Below, one piece after another: positions 34,835 through 43,450 of a stretch of DNA of 46,476 nucleotides (position 1 is the first letter of the stretch; every line of letters starts with the position of its first letter). This DNA comes from Mucilaginibacter polytrichastri (lineage in GTDB: Bacteria; Bacteroidota; Bacteroidia; Sphingobacteriales; Sphingobacteriaceae). Both the position numbers and the translations under genes were made by a program. The notes below the pieces were generated by a model, which saw only the letters and a program-made list of their open reading frames with translations, ran no database searches and was not told the DNA's origin. Location of the stretch: assembly GCF_001911425.1 (NCBI RefSeq), contig NZ_MPPL01000001.1:640301-686776 (forward strand). The letters run 5' to 3'.

Positions 34835-36124
34835 TTAACTCGGCAAAATATCTTCTGCGTTGGTAACTATGCTTTTTAAAACCTTATCTAATTGTTTAAC
34901 CGAATAATCTAAATGATCAAATAGCTCTTTCTCGGCATCTGTTTTGGCAATCTGCATTATCAGGTCAGACAAACCCATAATGTTTGCTAACGGTACACGC
35001 ACCACGTGCGATTGCATATGGGCTATTTCAATCAGTTTTTCATTTTTTATCTGGATAGTTTTGGTATGGTTTATTTGCTGGGTAATATCGGTAGCTATAA
35101 CCAACCTTGCCCGCTTGCCCTTAAAGTATATGTCACTTCGCCTTACCTCGGCATCTATTTGATGCCCGTCTTTTCTGATATGCCGGGTAATATAAGATGA
35201 TGCTGTACCGCTGGTAGCAGGCGATTCAATAGCTTCGATTAATTCTTGTACATGGTCTTTCGGATGAAGATCAGAAATCATCATATTTAAAAACTCTTTT
35301 TCGGTATAGCCATAGCTGTTAATGGCTGCTTCGTTTACCTGTAAAAACTGTAGGCTTTCTACATCAAATATCCACTTTGGTAAGGGGCTTTGAAAAAAAA
35401 GCGTTTTATAGTGTACTTCAGATTCTTTAAGCAACTCATTGGTATTGTTTTTCTCGGCTACTTCTTTGTGCAGTTCTTTATATAAAAAAGCTTCCTTAAT
35501 CATTGTCCGGTCAAGGCCGTTTAACAATTGTCGAATTAAGGCTACCACTACCAAGTCCATAAATAAAAAGTTAACGGAGTAGATGATCCAGTGGTTTAAA
35601 GTGGTATTATTAAACAGCATTGGCAGTTGAAACGCCTTTAAATATAAAATAAGTGCAAATGAGGCGCATATAAAAAGGTTAATGCCCACTGCTCCATAAG
35701 CAAGCCCGTCTGAAAATTGCAGGGATATAAAGATGCTAAGCGAGAATAAGTAAATGCAGCCCATGGTAAATGATCCCATAAAAGCCATCATTACTATGGC
35801 AAATACAATAATCATTAAAGCTACTACTACTTTACGCAGGTGCAAACTCATTTTGCGGTTTAAAGAGATAAATGAAACAGATGCCAGCGCGAAAAAATCA
35901 AATAAAGCCACATAATTATGGCCTTCTTTAATCTCCAATATTACACTTGGAATTAATGCCAGCAGGCTAACAGGTACTGCATAGGTTATTGCATTTGCAA
36001 AAAGTTTGTTTTGCCAGTAAATAAGGTTTTTTTTCCCATTGACCGAATCATCGAGCATTAACCGATCGATGAGGGTTTTATAATTGTTCCAGGATTTTGT
36101 GATAAAGGAGTGGAAAACAGGCAT
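34835..36124 (-). CDS. Membrane PAS protein with kinase-like dimerisation helix, no ATPase domain
   Basis: This 429-residue protein has six or seven membrane helices in residues about 42-200, a PAS domain (about 235-350, with FQSPLPKWIFD and YGYTEKEF), and a C-terminal helical pair. The last part reads MQSHVVRVPLANIMGLSDL, corresponding to the H-box of histidine kinases with His373. The usual Glu after the histidine is Val374. No HATPase domain follows: the protein stops about 55 residues later (stop at 34835), and no remnant is seen beyond. It may be a partner or regulator of a kinase rather than a kinase. Confidence 0.8.
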   Translation of the reverse strand: MPVFHSFITKSWNNYKTLIDRLMLDDSVNGKKNLIYWQNKLFANAITYAVPVSLLALIPSVILEIKEGHNYVALFDFFALASVSFISLNRKMSLHLRKVVVALMIIVFAIVMMAFMGSFTMGCIYLFSLSIFISLQFSDGLAYGAVGINLFICASFALILYLKAFQLPMLFNNTTLNHWIIYSVNFLFMDLVVVALIRQLLNGLDRTMIKEAFLYKELHKEVAEKNNTNELLKESEVHYKTLFFQSPLPKWIFDVESLQFLQVNEAAINSYGYTEKEFLNMMISDLHPKDHVQELIEAIESPATSGTASSYITRHIRKDGHQIDAEVRRSDIYFKGKRARLVIATDITQQINHTKTIQIKNEKLIEIAHMQSHVVRVPLANIMGLSDLIMQIAKTDAEKELFDHLDYSVKQLDKVLKSIVTNAEDILPS

Positions 36125-36459
36125 AATTAACAGATAAATAATACATCAGGTTAAGACTTTAATCCATAACTTACGGGGGTATTTAGTTTATTTTGCGGTG
36201 TTGTATCATACTACCATCTCCATAACATAATTAGAGGCTGTCTTCAAATATTGTTTTTCTTTAATATTCTTCATGTAGCTTTTTATTATTATATTTTCAT
36301 CTATAAAAATGGTGATATTTATTAAACTATTTTCAATAGCGATAATATTTTTAGCCTTTTTATAGATTGTTTCTTTAAATTATAAAGCAATAATATCTGC
36401 CGAAAAAACTTGTTTAAACATTGCAAAGCGGTTAAATGTTAATGAAGTAGAAGTTTTTT
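36125..36459. other. AT-rich gene-free stretch
   Basis: This 335-base, very AT-rich region lies upstream of the PAS gene start and the broken cation-efflux gene. I see no open frame, RNA gene or strong hairpin. It should hold the PAS gene promoter. Confidence 0.4.
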
Positions 36460-36928
36460 ATTTACGTTTCTTTAGTAGTAAACCAGCTTGTTGTAGGTTC
36501 TAAATTTATAGCTGCAGCTATTACGGGCAGCTCTGATATGCTGGCAGAAGGTATCACTCGGTAATAAGATGCCATTAGCTATGTATTATTGATCTGATGA
36601 ATTAGCACAAGTAAAAAACAGGCAGACCCGATCAGGCCTTTTGTACTGCTTGGAGATTTTGGCGACCTGCCTGGCTTGTTTGTAACCTTTTTTGGTGCGT
36701 GGCTGGGCCATTTAAATAACAACGTTTATTTTGATGGTTTGGCCTCAATGCTTATTGGGTTAATCCTCATCGCCGTATCTGCAATATTAATCAATAAAGC
36801 AAAAACTTGTTGTTTGGGCGAGCCACTCAGCTTAAAAAAGTATGCGCAAAATTATTACCGTTGCCTAGGCCGATCCTGCTGTTATTGAATGGGTAAACAA
36901 AATAATACAAGCCAAATTCCTTTTATGA
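36460..36928 (+). pseudogene. Broken cation diffusion facilitator (CDF) transporter gene
   Basis: The frame has a first piece ending 'KFIAAAITGSSDMLAEGITR' then TAA at 36562-36564, a match to the start of CDF helix 1-2. After several in-frame stops the same frame resumes with 'ISTSKKQADPIRPFVLLGDF' and 'FFGAWLGHLNNNVYFDGLAS', matching the CDF middle. The end shifts frame: 'ADPAVIEWVNKIIQAKF' is read from 36842, interrupted by TAG. The central coding portion is deleted and a frame change is present, so it is not functional. An intact CDF gene lies at 41319-42209, in another orientation. Confidence 0.75.
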
Positions 36929-36943
36929 AACAATATTTATTGA

Positions 36944-36978
36944 ACCTCTAGCCGCGTAATTATTACCCGGCTAGAGGT
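36944..36978 (-). terminator. Hairpin after the GT39 gene
   Basis: ACCTCTAGCCG at 36944-36954 pairs perfectly with 36968-36978, and an inner GTAAT/ATTAC pair extends the stem. It lies 9 bases past the minus-strand GT39 stop. A weak T-rich run follows on the minus transcript. Confidence 0.6.
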
Positions 36979-36987
36979 AGTTACACT

Positions 36988-38610
36988 TTATTTACCGAAA
37001 GGTGGCCGCCCGGTTAGCTGTTTATACACCGGGAACTCATTATGAGGCGTTTTGCTCACGTGGAAGTTTTTGCAATAGTAAACCTGCAAGTGCATTTCAT
37101 CAACCCCGTTCCGTTTAATAATAACATCCGGCAGTTGGGTTACGCTATCAAAAAATGGCTTTACGTTTATGTCAATACTGGCTTGGTGGTCTTGCCCTAT
37201 AATTACGGCATCTTCGCCGATCAAGGTTTTCGGGTCTACTAAAAAAGCGAGGTTACGCGGGTCTTCATCAAAAACAATAATTGGTTTTTCGCCACGCAGG
37301 GCCCAGTCTATCTTACCGGTTAGCCACCAGCGGGTGCTGCCGGTAAATATCTTTTTATTATTAAGCCAGCCCTCTTTTTGGTAACGGGCACGCAGGTCAT
37401 CATAGTCGATACCCTGTATGGTAGGGTCCCATTTACCGCCACCCAGGCTAACTATCCATTTAGGGCCGTATGATTGCCAGAAACCTGTGACCATATGCAA
37501 ATTGGCTATCGAGACCACAATTACCGTAAAGTAAACAGAAAAATTGAGCCACCGTTTGGTGAGTTTATAAGATGGACTGCTGATGTTGCTCAGGCTTTTA
37601 TCAACCGCAAAACCCAGGGGTATAAACAGCATCATATAGCCAGGGGCTTGCCAGTGAAAATGGTATTGTAAATCGCTCCACAGGGTAACTATGGTAAAAA
37701 ACACCAGCGGTAAAACCGATGTCCAGAAGATGAAACTATAGGGTTGCGAGGTGTTTCTAAGTTTAAAGCTTTTAATAAGCTGCGCAATAAGCGGTATCCA
37801 GATCCAGGGCAGCAGCCATATCGCCTGCCCGGCAATGCTGCGAAAAAACCAGTCGAAATGTAATTTAAAATTACCCGCAGCACCTGCTCTTGCGCCCTGG
37901 AAAACAAAAGATACCCAATGGTTCTGATAGTTCCACCAGATAACCGGGAAAGCGATAATGAGCGATAATACAACAGCCAGGTATGGCCCCGGGTGCCTTA
38001 GCCAATGGCGCTGATCTTTATTGGTGGCAATAAACAGAAACACGCCGGCAAATAAAAAAAGCACATGGTACTTGCTCAAAATATCTAGCCCCATACTAAA
38101 GCCGGTAAGCAGCCAAAGGCTATATATCCTGGCACTATGCCGGTTTACGGCAGCAGTATCTTTGTAGGTAAACAATAACTGCACAATAAAATAAGTGCTT
38201 AACAGCCAAAAGAACATTAGCGGTGCATCGGGCTGAAACCAGCAGGCTATCGGCATGGTAAATACAGCACTTAAATTTATAAGCAGCGCAGTATAAAATG
38301 CAGCCTTTGCATTAAATAACAGCCGGGTAACCAAAAATAACAGCCAGCTGGTGCCTGCAAACATTAATACCGACGGAAACCTGAGCCCAAAAGCATTGAG
38401 CCCGAACATTTTGGCACTTAAACCGCCCAGCCAGAAAAACAATGGCGGCTGATCGAAGTAACTGAGATTAAGATTAATTGCCCCTCTGAAATAATACGAT
38501 TCGCCAATACCCAGCCCGGTGTAAGCTGCAATGAGCACGCGGCAGATAAACGTAATAATAATTAGATAGAGCGTATATCTGCTTGCATTACTTTCGGAAA
38601 GTTTTTTCAT
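36988..38610 (-). CDS. GT39-like membrane glycosyltransferase (PMT/ArnT type)
   Basis: The start at 38610 (MKKLSESNASRYTLYLII) is preferred; an alternative in-frame ATG lies at 38667. The product has about 540 residues and about 11 membrane helices. The first periplasmic loop has YYFRGAINLNLSYFDQPPL, matching the acidic and His/Tyr pattern of PMT/ArnT enzymes, with the D-Q-P-P signature. These enzymes take a lipid-linked sugar (often polyprenyl-phosphate mannose) and transfer it in the periplasm. The last about 140 residues form a soluble domain. Substrates in this organism are unknown. Confidence 0.8.
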   Translation of the reverse strand: MKKLSESNASRYTLYLIIITFICRVLIAAYTGLGIGESYYFRGAINLNLSYFDQPPLFFWLGGLSAKMFGLNAFGLRFPSVLMFAGTSWLLFLVTRLLFNAKAAFYTALLINLSAVFTMPIACWFQPDAPLMFFWLLSTYFIVQLLFTYKDTAAVNRHSARIYSLWLLTGFSMGLDILSKYHVLFLFAGVFLFIATNKDQRHWLRHPGPYLAVVLSLIIAFPVIWWNYQNHWVSFVFQGARAGAAGNFKLHFDWFFRSIAGQAIWLLPWIWIPLIAQLIKSFKLRNTSQPYSFIFWTSVLPLVFFTIVTLWSDLQYHFHWQAPGYMMLFIPLGFAVDKSLSNISSPSYKLTKRWLNFSVYFTVIVVSIANLHMVTGFWQSYGPKWIVSLGGGKWDPTIQGIDYDDLRARYQKEGWLNNKKIFTGSTRWWLTGKIDWALRGEKPIIVFDEDPRNLAFLVDPKTLIGEDAVIIGQDHQASIDINVKPFFDSVTQLPDVIIKRNGVDEMHLQVYYCKNFHVSKTPHNEFPVYKQLTGRPPFGK

Positions 38611-38972
38611 ATAAGGGGGTTGAAATATTAAGATTGCAAATCGATTGAAAAAATATAGATTATTCAATGGCTATCTGCTTAAATTACATTGGCTTTACAT
38701 AAGTGCAGGTTAATGTAATTTGCATTATAATCTGGCAAAAAAACGTACTAATTCTGAATATTTCCTGAAGATTAATAGCGCGGCAAAGTGAAATAAATTT
38801 ATACCAATAACTCATTTTTTAAATTTGTAAGTATCTGATATTCATTGTTATGTGATATATTTTAAACATGAAAACAAACAAAAAATAAAAATATGGGTAA
38901 TTATGACAACTGGGTTTATTACAAGTTAACAAATATGACTTATATAACCAGGAGATTTTTTTACCCGCAGCA
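38611..38972. promoter_or_regulatory. Divergent spacer with a perfect inverted repeat
   Basis: This AT-rich spacer separates the GT39 gene (-) from the barrel gene (+). Bases 38681-38690 (AAATTACATT) are repeated in inverted form at 38712-38721, with a 21-base spacer. Its position between divergent genes suggests an operator. No convincing TTTG/TAnnTTTG pair was found on either strand. Confidence 0.35.
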
Positions 38973-40190
38973 ATGTTAAAACGCGTACTTTTTATAATCT
39001 GTTTATTCCCGGCTGCAGTGTTTGCGCAGGATGCATCAGGAGTATTACCTCAAAAAGTGGTTCCGAAAGATACCGCCAATAAGGTGGACTTAATTGATAT
39101 TGGTAAAAAAGTTTTCCATATTCACCCAAGTACCATAGAGCAGGAAAAAGGCAAAAAGATATACTTTTCTATTTTGCCTACCAGCAGTAATGTACCCGGT
39201 GGCGGTGGTAAGGCTTTGGTTACCAGTACAACTGCAGGGTTTTACCTTGGGCCACGTAAAACAACCTATTTATCAAGTGTTAACTTTGCCCCATACTGGA
39301 ATTTAGGCAGCCGCTTTGGTTTGCCCTTACGTTCTAATATCTGGTTGCCCGAAAACAAATGGCTTATACAGGGCGATGTGCGTTTCCTGGTATATCCGCA
39401 ATTTACCTGGGGGTTGGGCAGTACCGATAATGACCACAAGATATTACTCGATTATAATTACATCCGCTTTTATCAAAGCGCGCTTAAGCGTATTAAACCT
39501 TATTTATTTGCCGGTTTAGGGTATGATATGGATTACTTTTTCAACGTAAAATCTGATGATCCAACCATGCCTGCCGAACAGTTTACCAAATATAAATACG
39601 GTACTAATGGTAGTGGCTTTTCTTCGGGTTTAACATTTAACCTGTTATACGATACCCGTAATAATTCGCTTAACCCTTTACCGGGTGCATATGCTAATAT
39701 CGTATACCGTGTTAACCCTACTTTTTTAGGCAGCAATCAAAACTGGCATTCGCTTTATCTCGATGTCAGAAAGTATTTGCCTATGAACCCAACTAAGCCA
39801 AGCCAGCAAAATACATTGGCTTTCTGGGGGTATTTATGGACGGTGCTTGGCAGCAATGCGCCTTACCTTAATTTGCCTAGTATAGGTTGGGATCCATTTA
39901 ACCGCTCGGGCGAGGGTATCCAGCAAAACCGTTACCGTGGCAAATCCATGGTTTATTTAGAGAGTGAGTACAGGCGCGATATTACCAATAATGGTTTGCT
40001 TGGTTTTGTAGTATTTGCAAACGCTACCAGCGTAAGCGGTACCAGTAATTTATTTACCTCATGGCACCCTGCAGGTGGTACCGGTTTGCGGGTTAAGTTT
40101 AACAAAGGCTCTAACACCAACATAGGTATGGATTATGGCTTCAGTAAAGGCTACAGTGCTATTATATTTAACATCGGCGAGTCTTTTTAA
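38973..40190 (+). CDS. Outer membrane beta-barrel protein (BamA/TamA barrel-like, no POTRA)
   Basis: This 405-residue protein has a signal peptide (to about residue 18, ending VFAQ). The rest alternates amphipathic beta strands with aromatic belts and ends in a C-terminal aromatic residue (NIGESF), typical of outer membrane barrels. The segments NLLYDTRNNSLNPLPGAYANI and YRGKSMVYLESEYRRDI resemble the last strands of Omp85-type barrels. No POTRA domain precedes it, since the N-terminal periplasmic part is only about 50 residues. Function unknown; it may be a channel or assembly-related barrel. Confidence 0.75.
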   Translation: MLKRVLFIICLFPAAVFAQDASGVLPQKVVPKDTANKVDLIDIGKKVFHIHPSTIEQEKGKKIYFSILPTSSNVPGGGGKALVTSTTAGFYLGPRKTTYLSSVNFAPYWNLGSRFGLPLRSNIWLPENKWLIQGDVRFLVYPQFTWGLGSTDNDHKILLDYNYIRFYQSALKRIKPYLFAGLGYDMDYFFNVKSDDPTMPAEQFTKYKYGTNGSGFSSGLTFNLLYDTRNNSLNPLPGAYANIVYRVNPTFLGSNQNWHSLYLDVRKYLPMNPTKPSQQNTLAFWGYLWTVLGSNAPYLNLPSIGWDPFNRSGEGIQQNRYRGKSMVYLESEYRRDITNNGLLGFVVFANATSVSGTSNLFTSWHPAGGTGLRVKFNKGSNTNIGMDYGFSKGYSAIIFNIGESF

Positions 40191-40246
40191 GCAGTTTCGT
40201 AAATTTCAACAGTCATTTTATATCTTAGGCAGCATAATCACCGGTT

Positions 40247-40618
40247 ATGCTGCTTATTATTTTAAACGTAATTTTTTGTTTAGCCTTTATAGCCTTTGCG
40301 TACGTTAACCTAAATGATAACGATGCATGGCTTTGGGTAAGCATTTACATGGCTGTGGCTATATGCTGTGGGCTGGTGGTATTTAAATTTTACTACCCGC
40401 TGGTGTATGTTGGGCTTGGTATCTTTTACTTTGTTTACGCAGTTATATTGTTTTTTGCCGAAGATGGCGTACGCGATTGGCTTATCAAATACAAGCGCCC
40501 GAGTATTGTAGAAACCATGCAGGCCGAAAAGCCATATATTGAGAAAACCCGCGAATTTTTTGGTTTACTGATTGTTACAGGTGCTTTGATGATAGATTAC
40601 ATCGCTGTTAAATATTAA
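40247..40618 (+). CDS. TMEM220-family small membrane protein
   Basis: This 123-residue protein has helices at about 3-21, 28-46, 51-69 and 100-118. The first loop carries AYVNLNDNDAWLWVSIYM, which matches the 'NLNDPDPLLWI' signature of transmembrane protein 220. The function of this family is unknown. It lies 10 bases upstream of rpiA and is probably co-transcribed with it. Confidence 0.8.
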   Translation: MLLIILNVIFCLAFIAFAYVNLNDNDAWLWVSIYMAVAICCGLVVFKFYYPLVYVGLGIFYFVYAVILFFAEDGVRDWLIKYKRPSIVETMQAEKPYIEKTREFFGLLIVTGALMIDYIAVKY

Positions 40619-40628
40619 ATTTATTGCA

Positions 40629-41315
40629 ATGGATTACAGGAAAGAAGCAGCTAAAGCCTGCCTGCAATTTTTAGAGCCCGGGCAAATTATTGGCCTGGGT
40701 GCCGGCACAACGGTGGCCTACCTGGTTGATATGATAGCCGAGGCTGCAGGCCTTGCAGCATCGCTTACGTTTGTATCATCGTCATTTAAAACCCGTGCTT
40801 ACTTACAGCAAAAAGGGCTGAACGTTAAAACAGCTGCCATAATTAGTGAGCTGGATATTTATTTTGATGGCTGCGACCAGTTTGATGCCGGTTTAAATGC
40901 CCTTAAAAGTGGCGGCGGCATCCACACCAGCGAAAAAATACTGGCCGCTATGGCCGGGCAGTTTATATTAATGGGCGATGAAAGTAAGGTGGTAACTAAA
41001 TTGGATAATACCTACCCGCTTGTGATAGAAATTTTGCAGGAGGCATATGCAGGGGTGATAAAAAAGCTACAGGTAGATTATCCAACAGCAAGTATTACGC
41101 TACGCATGGGCAAAAGTAAAGATGGTGCAGTGATATCAGACAATGGAAACCTGCTGGCCGATATGCTGTTTACCGAACTGCCAGAAATAGCGGCATTAAA
41201 TACCCATGTTAAAATGATGCCCGGTATTGTAGATCATTCTTTGTTTTATCAAATGGCCACTAAAGCTATTGTTGCAGGCGAGCATGGGGTTAGGCTAATA
41301 ATGCCGCAAATTTAA
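40629..41315 (+). CDS. rpiA: Ribose-5-phosphate isomerase A
   Basis: This 228-residue enzyme interconverts ribose 5-phosphate and ribulose 5-phosphate in the non-oxidative pentose phosphate pathway. The phosphate loop GLGAGTTVAYLV is at residues 22-33. The active-site residues Asp80, Asp83, Lys93 and Glu102 lie in DGCDQFD, ALKSGGG and SEKIL, matching E. coli Asp81, Asp84, Lys94 and Glu103. The DGCDQFD spelling departs from the usual DGADEID, but catalytic residues are kept. Length is typical (215-235). Confidence 0.9.
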   Translation: MDYRKEAAKACLQFLEPGQIIGLGAGTTVAYLVDMIAEAAGLAASLTFVSSSFKTRAYLQQKGLNVKTAAIISELDIYFDGCDQFDAGLNALKSGGGIHTSEKILAAMAGQFILMGDESKVVTKLDNTYPLVIEILQEAYAGVIKKLQVDYPTASITLRMGKSKDGAVISDNGNLLADMLFTELPEIAALNTHVKMMPGIVDHSLFYQMATKAIVAGEHGVRLIMPQI

Positions 41316-41318
41316 CCC

Positions 41319-42209
41319 TTAATGTAATTCAAAAGGCTCAATATGGATTAGCACATCCTTGATGCTTAACTTGCTGGCCAGTAGCTTATCTTTAACAACA
41401 TGGGCAATGCGGTGGCCTTCGGCAACGGTAAGTTCGGGGTCTAGTTGTATGTGGAGGTCAACAAAATAATCGAAGCCCATTTTGCGCACATAGCATTTCT
41501 CTATAAGCTTAACATCGCTAACTTCTGCAGCCAGGGTGCGGATCTTGTCAACAATTTCGGCAGATGGCGCTGCATCCATAATTTCTTCCAGTCCGGGGCG
41601 TAAAAGCTGTATGGCATTATAAAATATAAGGCCCGATGCAAGCAATGCTGCCCAATCGTCGGCCCCTTCATATCCTTTACCGGCAACAAGCGCTATTACA
41701 ATACCTATAAATGCGGCTACAGAGGTGATAGCGTCGCTACGGTGGTGGTAAGCATCGGCCTTAACGGCATTACTATCAATCTGCTTGCCCACTTTAAGCA
41801 CATACCTAAACATGCTTTCCTTAATAATCATCACCACCAGAAGCACATAAAGGGTAAACCTTTTGGGCATTGCATGCGGTGTTGTTGCCAGTTCGAGCGC
41901 GTGCCAGCCTATCCAAACCGATGCTCCCATTAAACAGAAAGAAATCACGATGGATGCAATAGGTTCGGCTTTGCCATGTCCGTATGGGTGCTTGGGGTCT
42001 GCCGGCTTCATGGCAATTTTTAGGCCGATCCATAACAGGGTTGAGCTAAAAACATCGGCACCAGTTTCTGTAGCATCAGCAATTAAGGCATAAGAGTGGC
42101 CCAGGTGGCCTGTTATCGCTTTCAGAAAAACCAGCACTATGCTAATGCCGATACCTATCTGGGTGGTTCTTATTGCTTTTACCGAAGGGTGAACATCAAT
42201 TACAGCCAT
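41319..42209 (-). CDS. Cation diffusion facilitator (CDF) transporter
   Basis: This 296-residue membrane exporter moves divalent metal ions (such as zinc, manganese or iron) out of the cytoplasm in exchange for protons. The first metal site lies in ADATETGADVFSS (helix 2) and the second in AYHHRSDAITS (helix 5), giving the D/E and H/D pairs expected. The C-terminal cytoplasmic domain (after about residue 210) has the expected alpha-beta fold. It ends 3 bases from the rpiA stop (convergent). Metal specificity is not resolved. A broken CDF relative lies at 36460. Confidence 0.9.
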   Translation of the reverse strand: MAVIDVHPSVKAIRTTQIGIGISIVLVFLKAITGHLGHSYALIADATETGADVFSSTLLWIGLKIAMKPADPKHPYGHGKAEPIASIVISFCLMGASVWIGWHALELATTPHAMPKRFTLYVLLVVMIIKESMFRYVLKVGKQIDSNAVKADAYHHRSDAITSVAAFIGIVIALVAGKGYEGADDWAALLASGLIFYNAIQLLRPGLEEIMDAAPSAEIVDKIRTLAAEVSDVKLIEKCYVRKMGFDYFVDLHIQLDPELTVAEGHRIAHVVKDKLLASKLSIKDVLIHIEPFELH

Positions 42210-42332
42210 GTTTTTATTAAAGCTGCAAAGGTAAAATCATATTGTATAAAAAGGGATTTTATTAAATAAAAGCAACCTTAAAATTACAGGTTAACGCTAA
42301 TTGTATTACAACAGTACTGACAAGTAGTAAAC

Positions 42333-42731
42333 TTATTTTCTGTTTTTTGACAGTATATACTTTGACATTGCTGCTCTGGGTGCAGAATGAAGCCATAATG
42401 TAATATACGAGCATGCTATAATCAGTAAGGAACATGTGCATATAATAAGATGAGAAACAGGGATTTGGTATCCCGGCCCAATGAGTATAAATGTAAAATC
42501 GGTAATACAGATACCGCAGAAAGGGAACGATGCAAATAATAAAACCAGCATAATTTGCTCTCTGATGCACCTGTTATGCGTAACCTGTTTTATTGAAATG
42601 CCTAATGATGGTACGGTAGCAGGCGGCTTTGTGGTAATGCATTCTAAATTGTGCAATTCGCAATAGGTGCAATTTTTTCTGCCTCGCTGGTAAGTGTTAT
42701 TATGCTGATTTTGAATTGTTGCGGAAGACAT
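42333..42731 (-). CDS. Possible small cysteine-rich membrane protein
   Basis: This 132-residue open frame starts with a polar segment containing NCTYCELHNLEC, a cluster of cysteines. Two hydrophobic helices follow at about 60-80 and 92-113, then a basic tail. The composition is protein-like and the cysteine cluster might bind metal. However, another open frame overlaps it and no homologue is recognised, so it may not be real. The rest of the 42210-42870 gap shows nothing definite. Confidence 0.3.
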   Translation of the reverse strand: MSSATIQNQHNNTYQRGRKNCTYCELHNLECITTKPPATVPSLGISIKQVTHNRCIREQIMLVLLFASFPFCGICITDFTFILIGPGYQIPVSHLIICTCSLLIIACSYITLWLHSAPRAAMSKYILSKNRK

Positions 42732-42870
42732 TGGATAGATGCTGGTAATACAGGATATAGGTTGGTTTTTACTGCTGATGTCAAAAGCCCGATCGGCGGA
42801 ATATTACGCGGCTGGGATGCGGTTTACACAACCGCCAACCGGGGCAAATCGACATTGTGGTTATTATTGG

Positions 42871-43278
42871 TTAATTAAATGCGGCATAAGCTTCGCTAAC
42901 ATTAATTGTTTCTGCAAAGGGGTGCAAAACGTAGCCGCGTATTATTTCATTACTTAGGGCCAGTTCCATCGCGGCTCTTTTATTCTTTTTAAGGCCAGAG
43001 TCTACCAACAGGCTAATACGTAACAACTCCTTAAACTGCGGCGTATCCATTCTTGTAGCATTGCGCATAATGTCGGCATATATGGTAGCAGATCGTTTCA
43101 GAACAAGTAGCGCATCATGGGCATAATATCCATGTTCGCCGGTTCTGAAGCTTACACATACATAATCGTTTTCAAAGTTTTCGGTGGTAATTATACCAAC
43201 GTTACCTTGTTTGCAAATCGGGTCGCCTTTTAAATCTGGGTGTACCATTACAAGGGTGCCTGTTAGTTCGTCGTTCAT
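42871..43278 (-). CDS. Hypothetical protein, 135 residues
   Basis: The protein has no signal peptide or membrane helix. Its N-terminal half has a strand-rich pattern (DLKGDPICKQGNVGIITTENF, then ENDYVCVSFRTGEHGYYAHDALLVLK), resembling a small SH3- or KOW-like fold. The second half is helical ('FKELLRISLLVDSGLKKNKRA' then 'MELALSNEIIRGYVL'). It is the last gene before the hybrid kinase on the same strand, with 172 bases between. Function is unknown. Confidence 0.6.
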   Translation of the reverse strand: MNDELTGTLVMVHPDLKGDPICKQGNVGIITTENFENDYVCVSFRTGEHGYYAHDALLVLKRSATIYADIMRNATRMDTPQFKELLRISLLVDSGLKKNKRAAMELALSNEIIRGYVLHPFAETINVSEAYAAFN

Positions 43279-43402
43279 GATGTAGGTTTATTTAATTGGA
43301 TGGTGTGTTGTTTTCGGAAACAAAACTCCATTTTCAACACTTAACAAAACTGACATAGATGTTAACAAAGCTGCCAAAATCCTTCAAAATGAACGTGTTT
43401 GA

Positions 43403-43436
43403 TAAGTAAAATCTGCTAAGCAACAGATTTTACTTA
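43403..43436 (-). terminator. Hairpin terminator after the hybrid kinase gene
   Basis: Bases 43403-43415 and 43424-43436 are perfect reverse complements (13 base pairs) around an 8-base loop. It lies 14 bases past the stop of the minus-strand kinase. The stem is A/T-rich and the following run is not strongly T-rich. Confidence 0.5.
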
Positions 43437-43450
43437 CTTATAATGCACGA

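Noticed and set aside
36676..36888. A 70-residue plus-strand frame as a stand-alone gene
   Set aside because: It begins with TTG inside the CDF middle segment and is only one piece of a broken cation-efflux gene.
38404..38420. A GGCAC-N5-CCGC sigma-54-like match on the plus strand
   Set aside because: It is inside the coding part of the GT39 gene, runs opposite to it, lacks the TTGC -12 element and has no gene to drive nearby.
42262..42570. Minus-strand frame of 102 residues with aromatic-rich sequence
   Set aside because: It overlaps the cysteine-rich candidate in another frame, has no recognisable domain and an unusual composition of Tyr, Phe and Cys.
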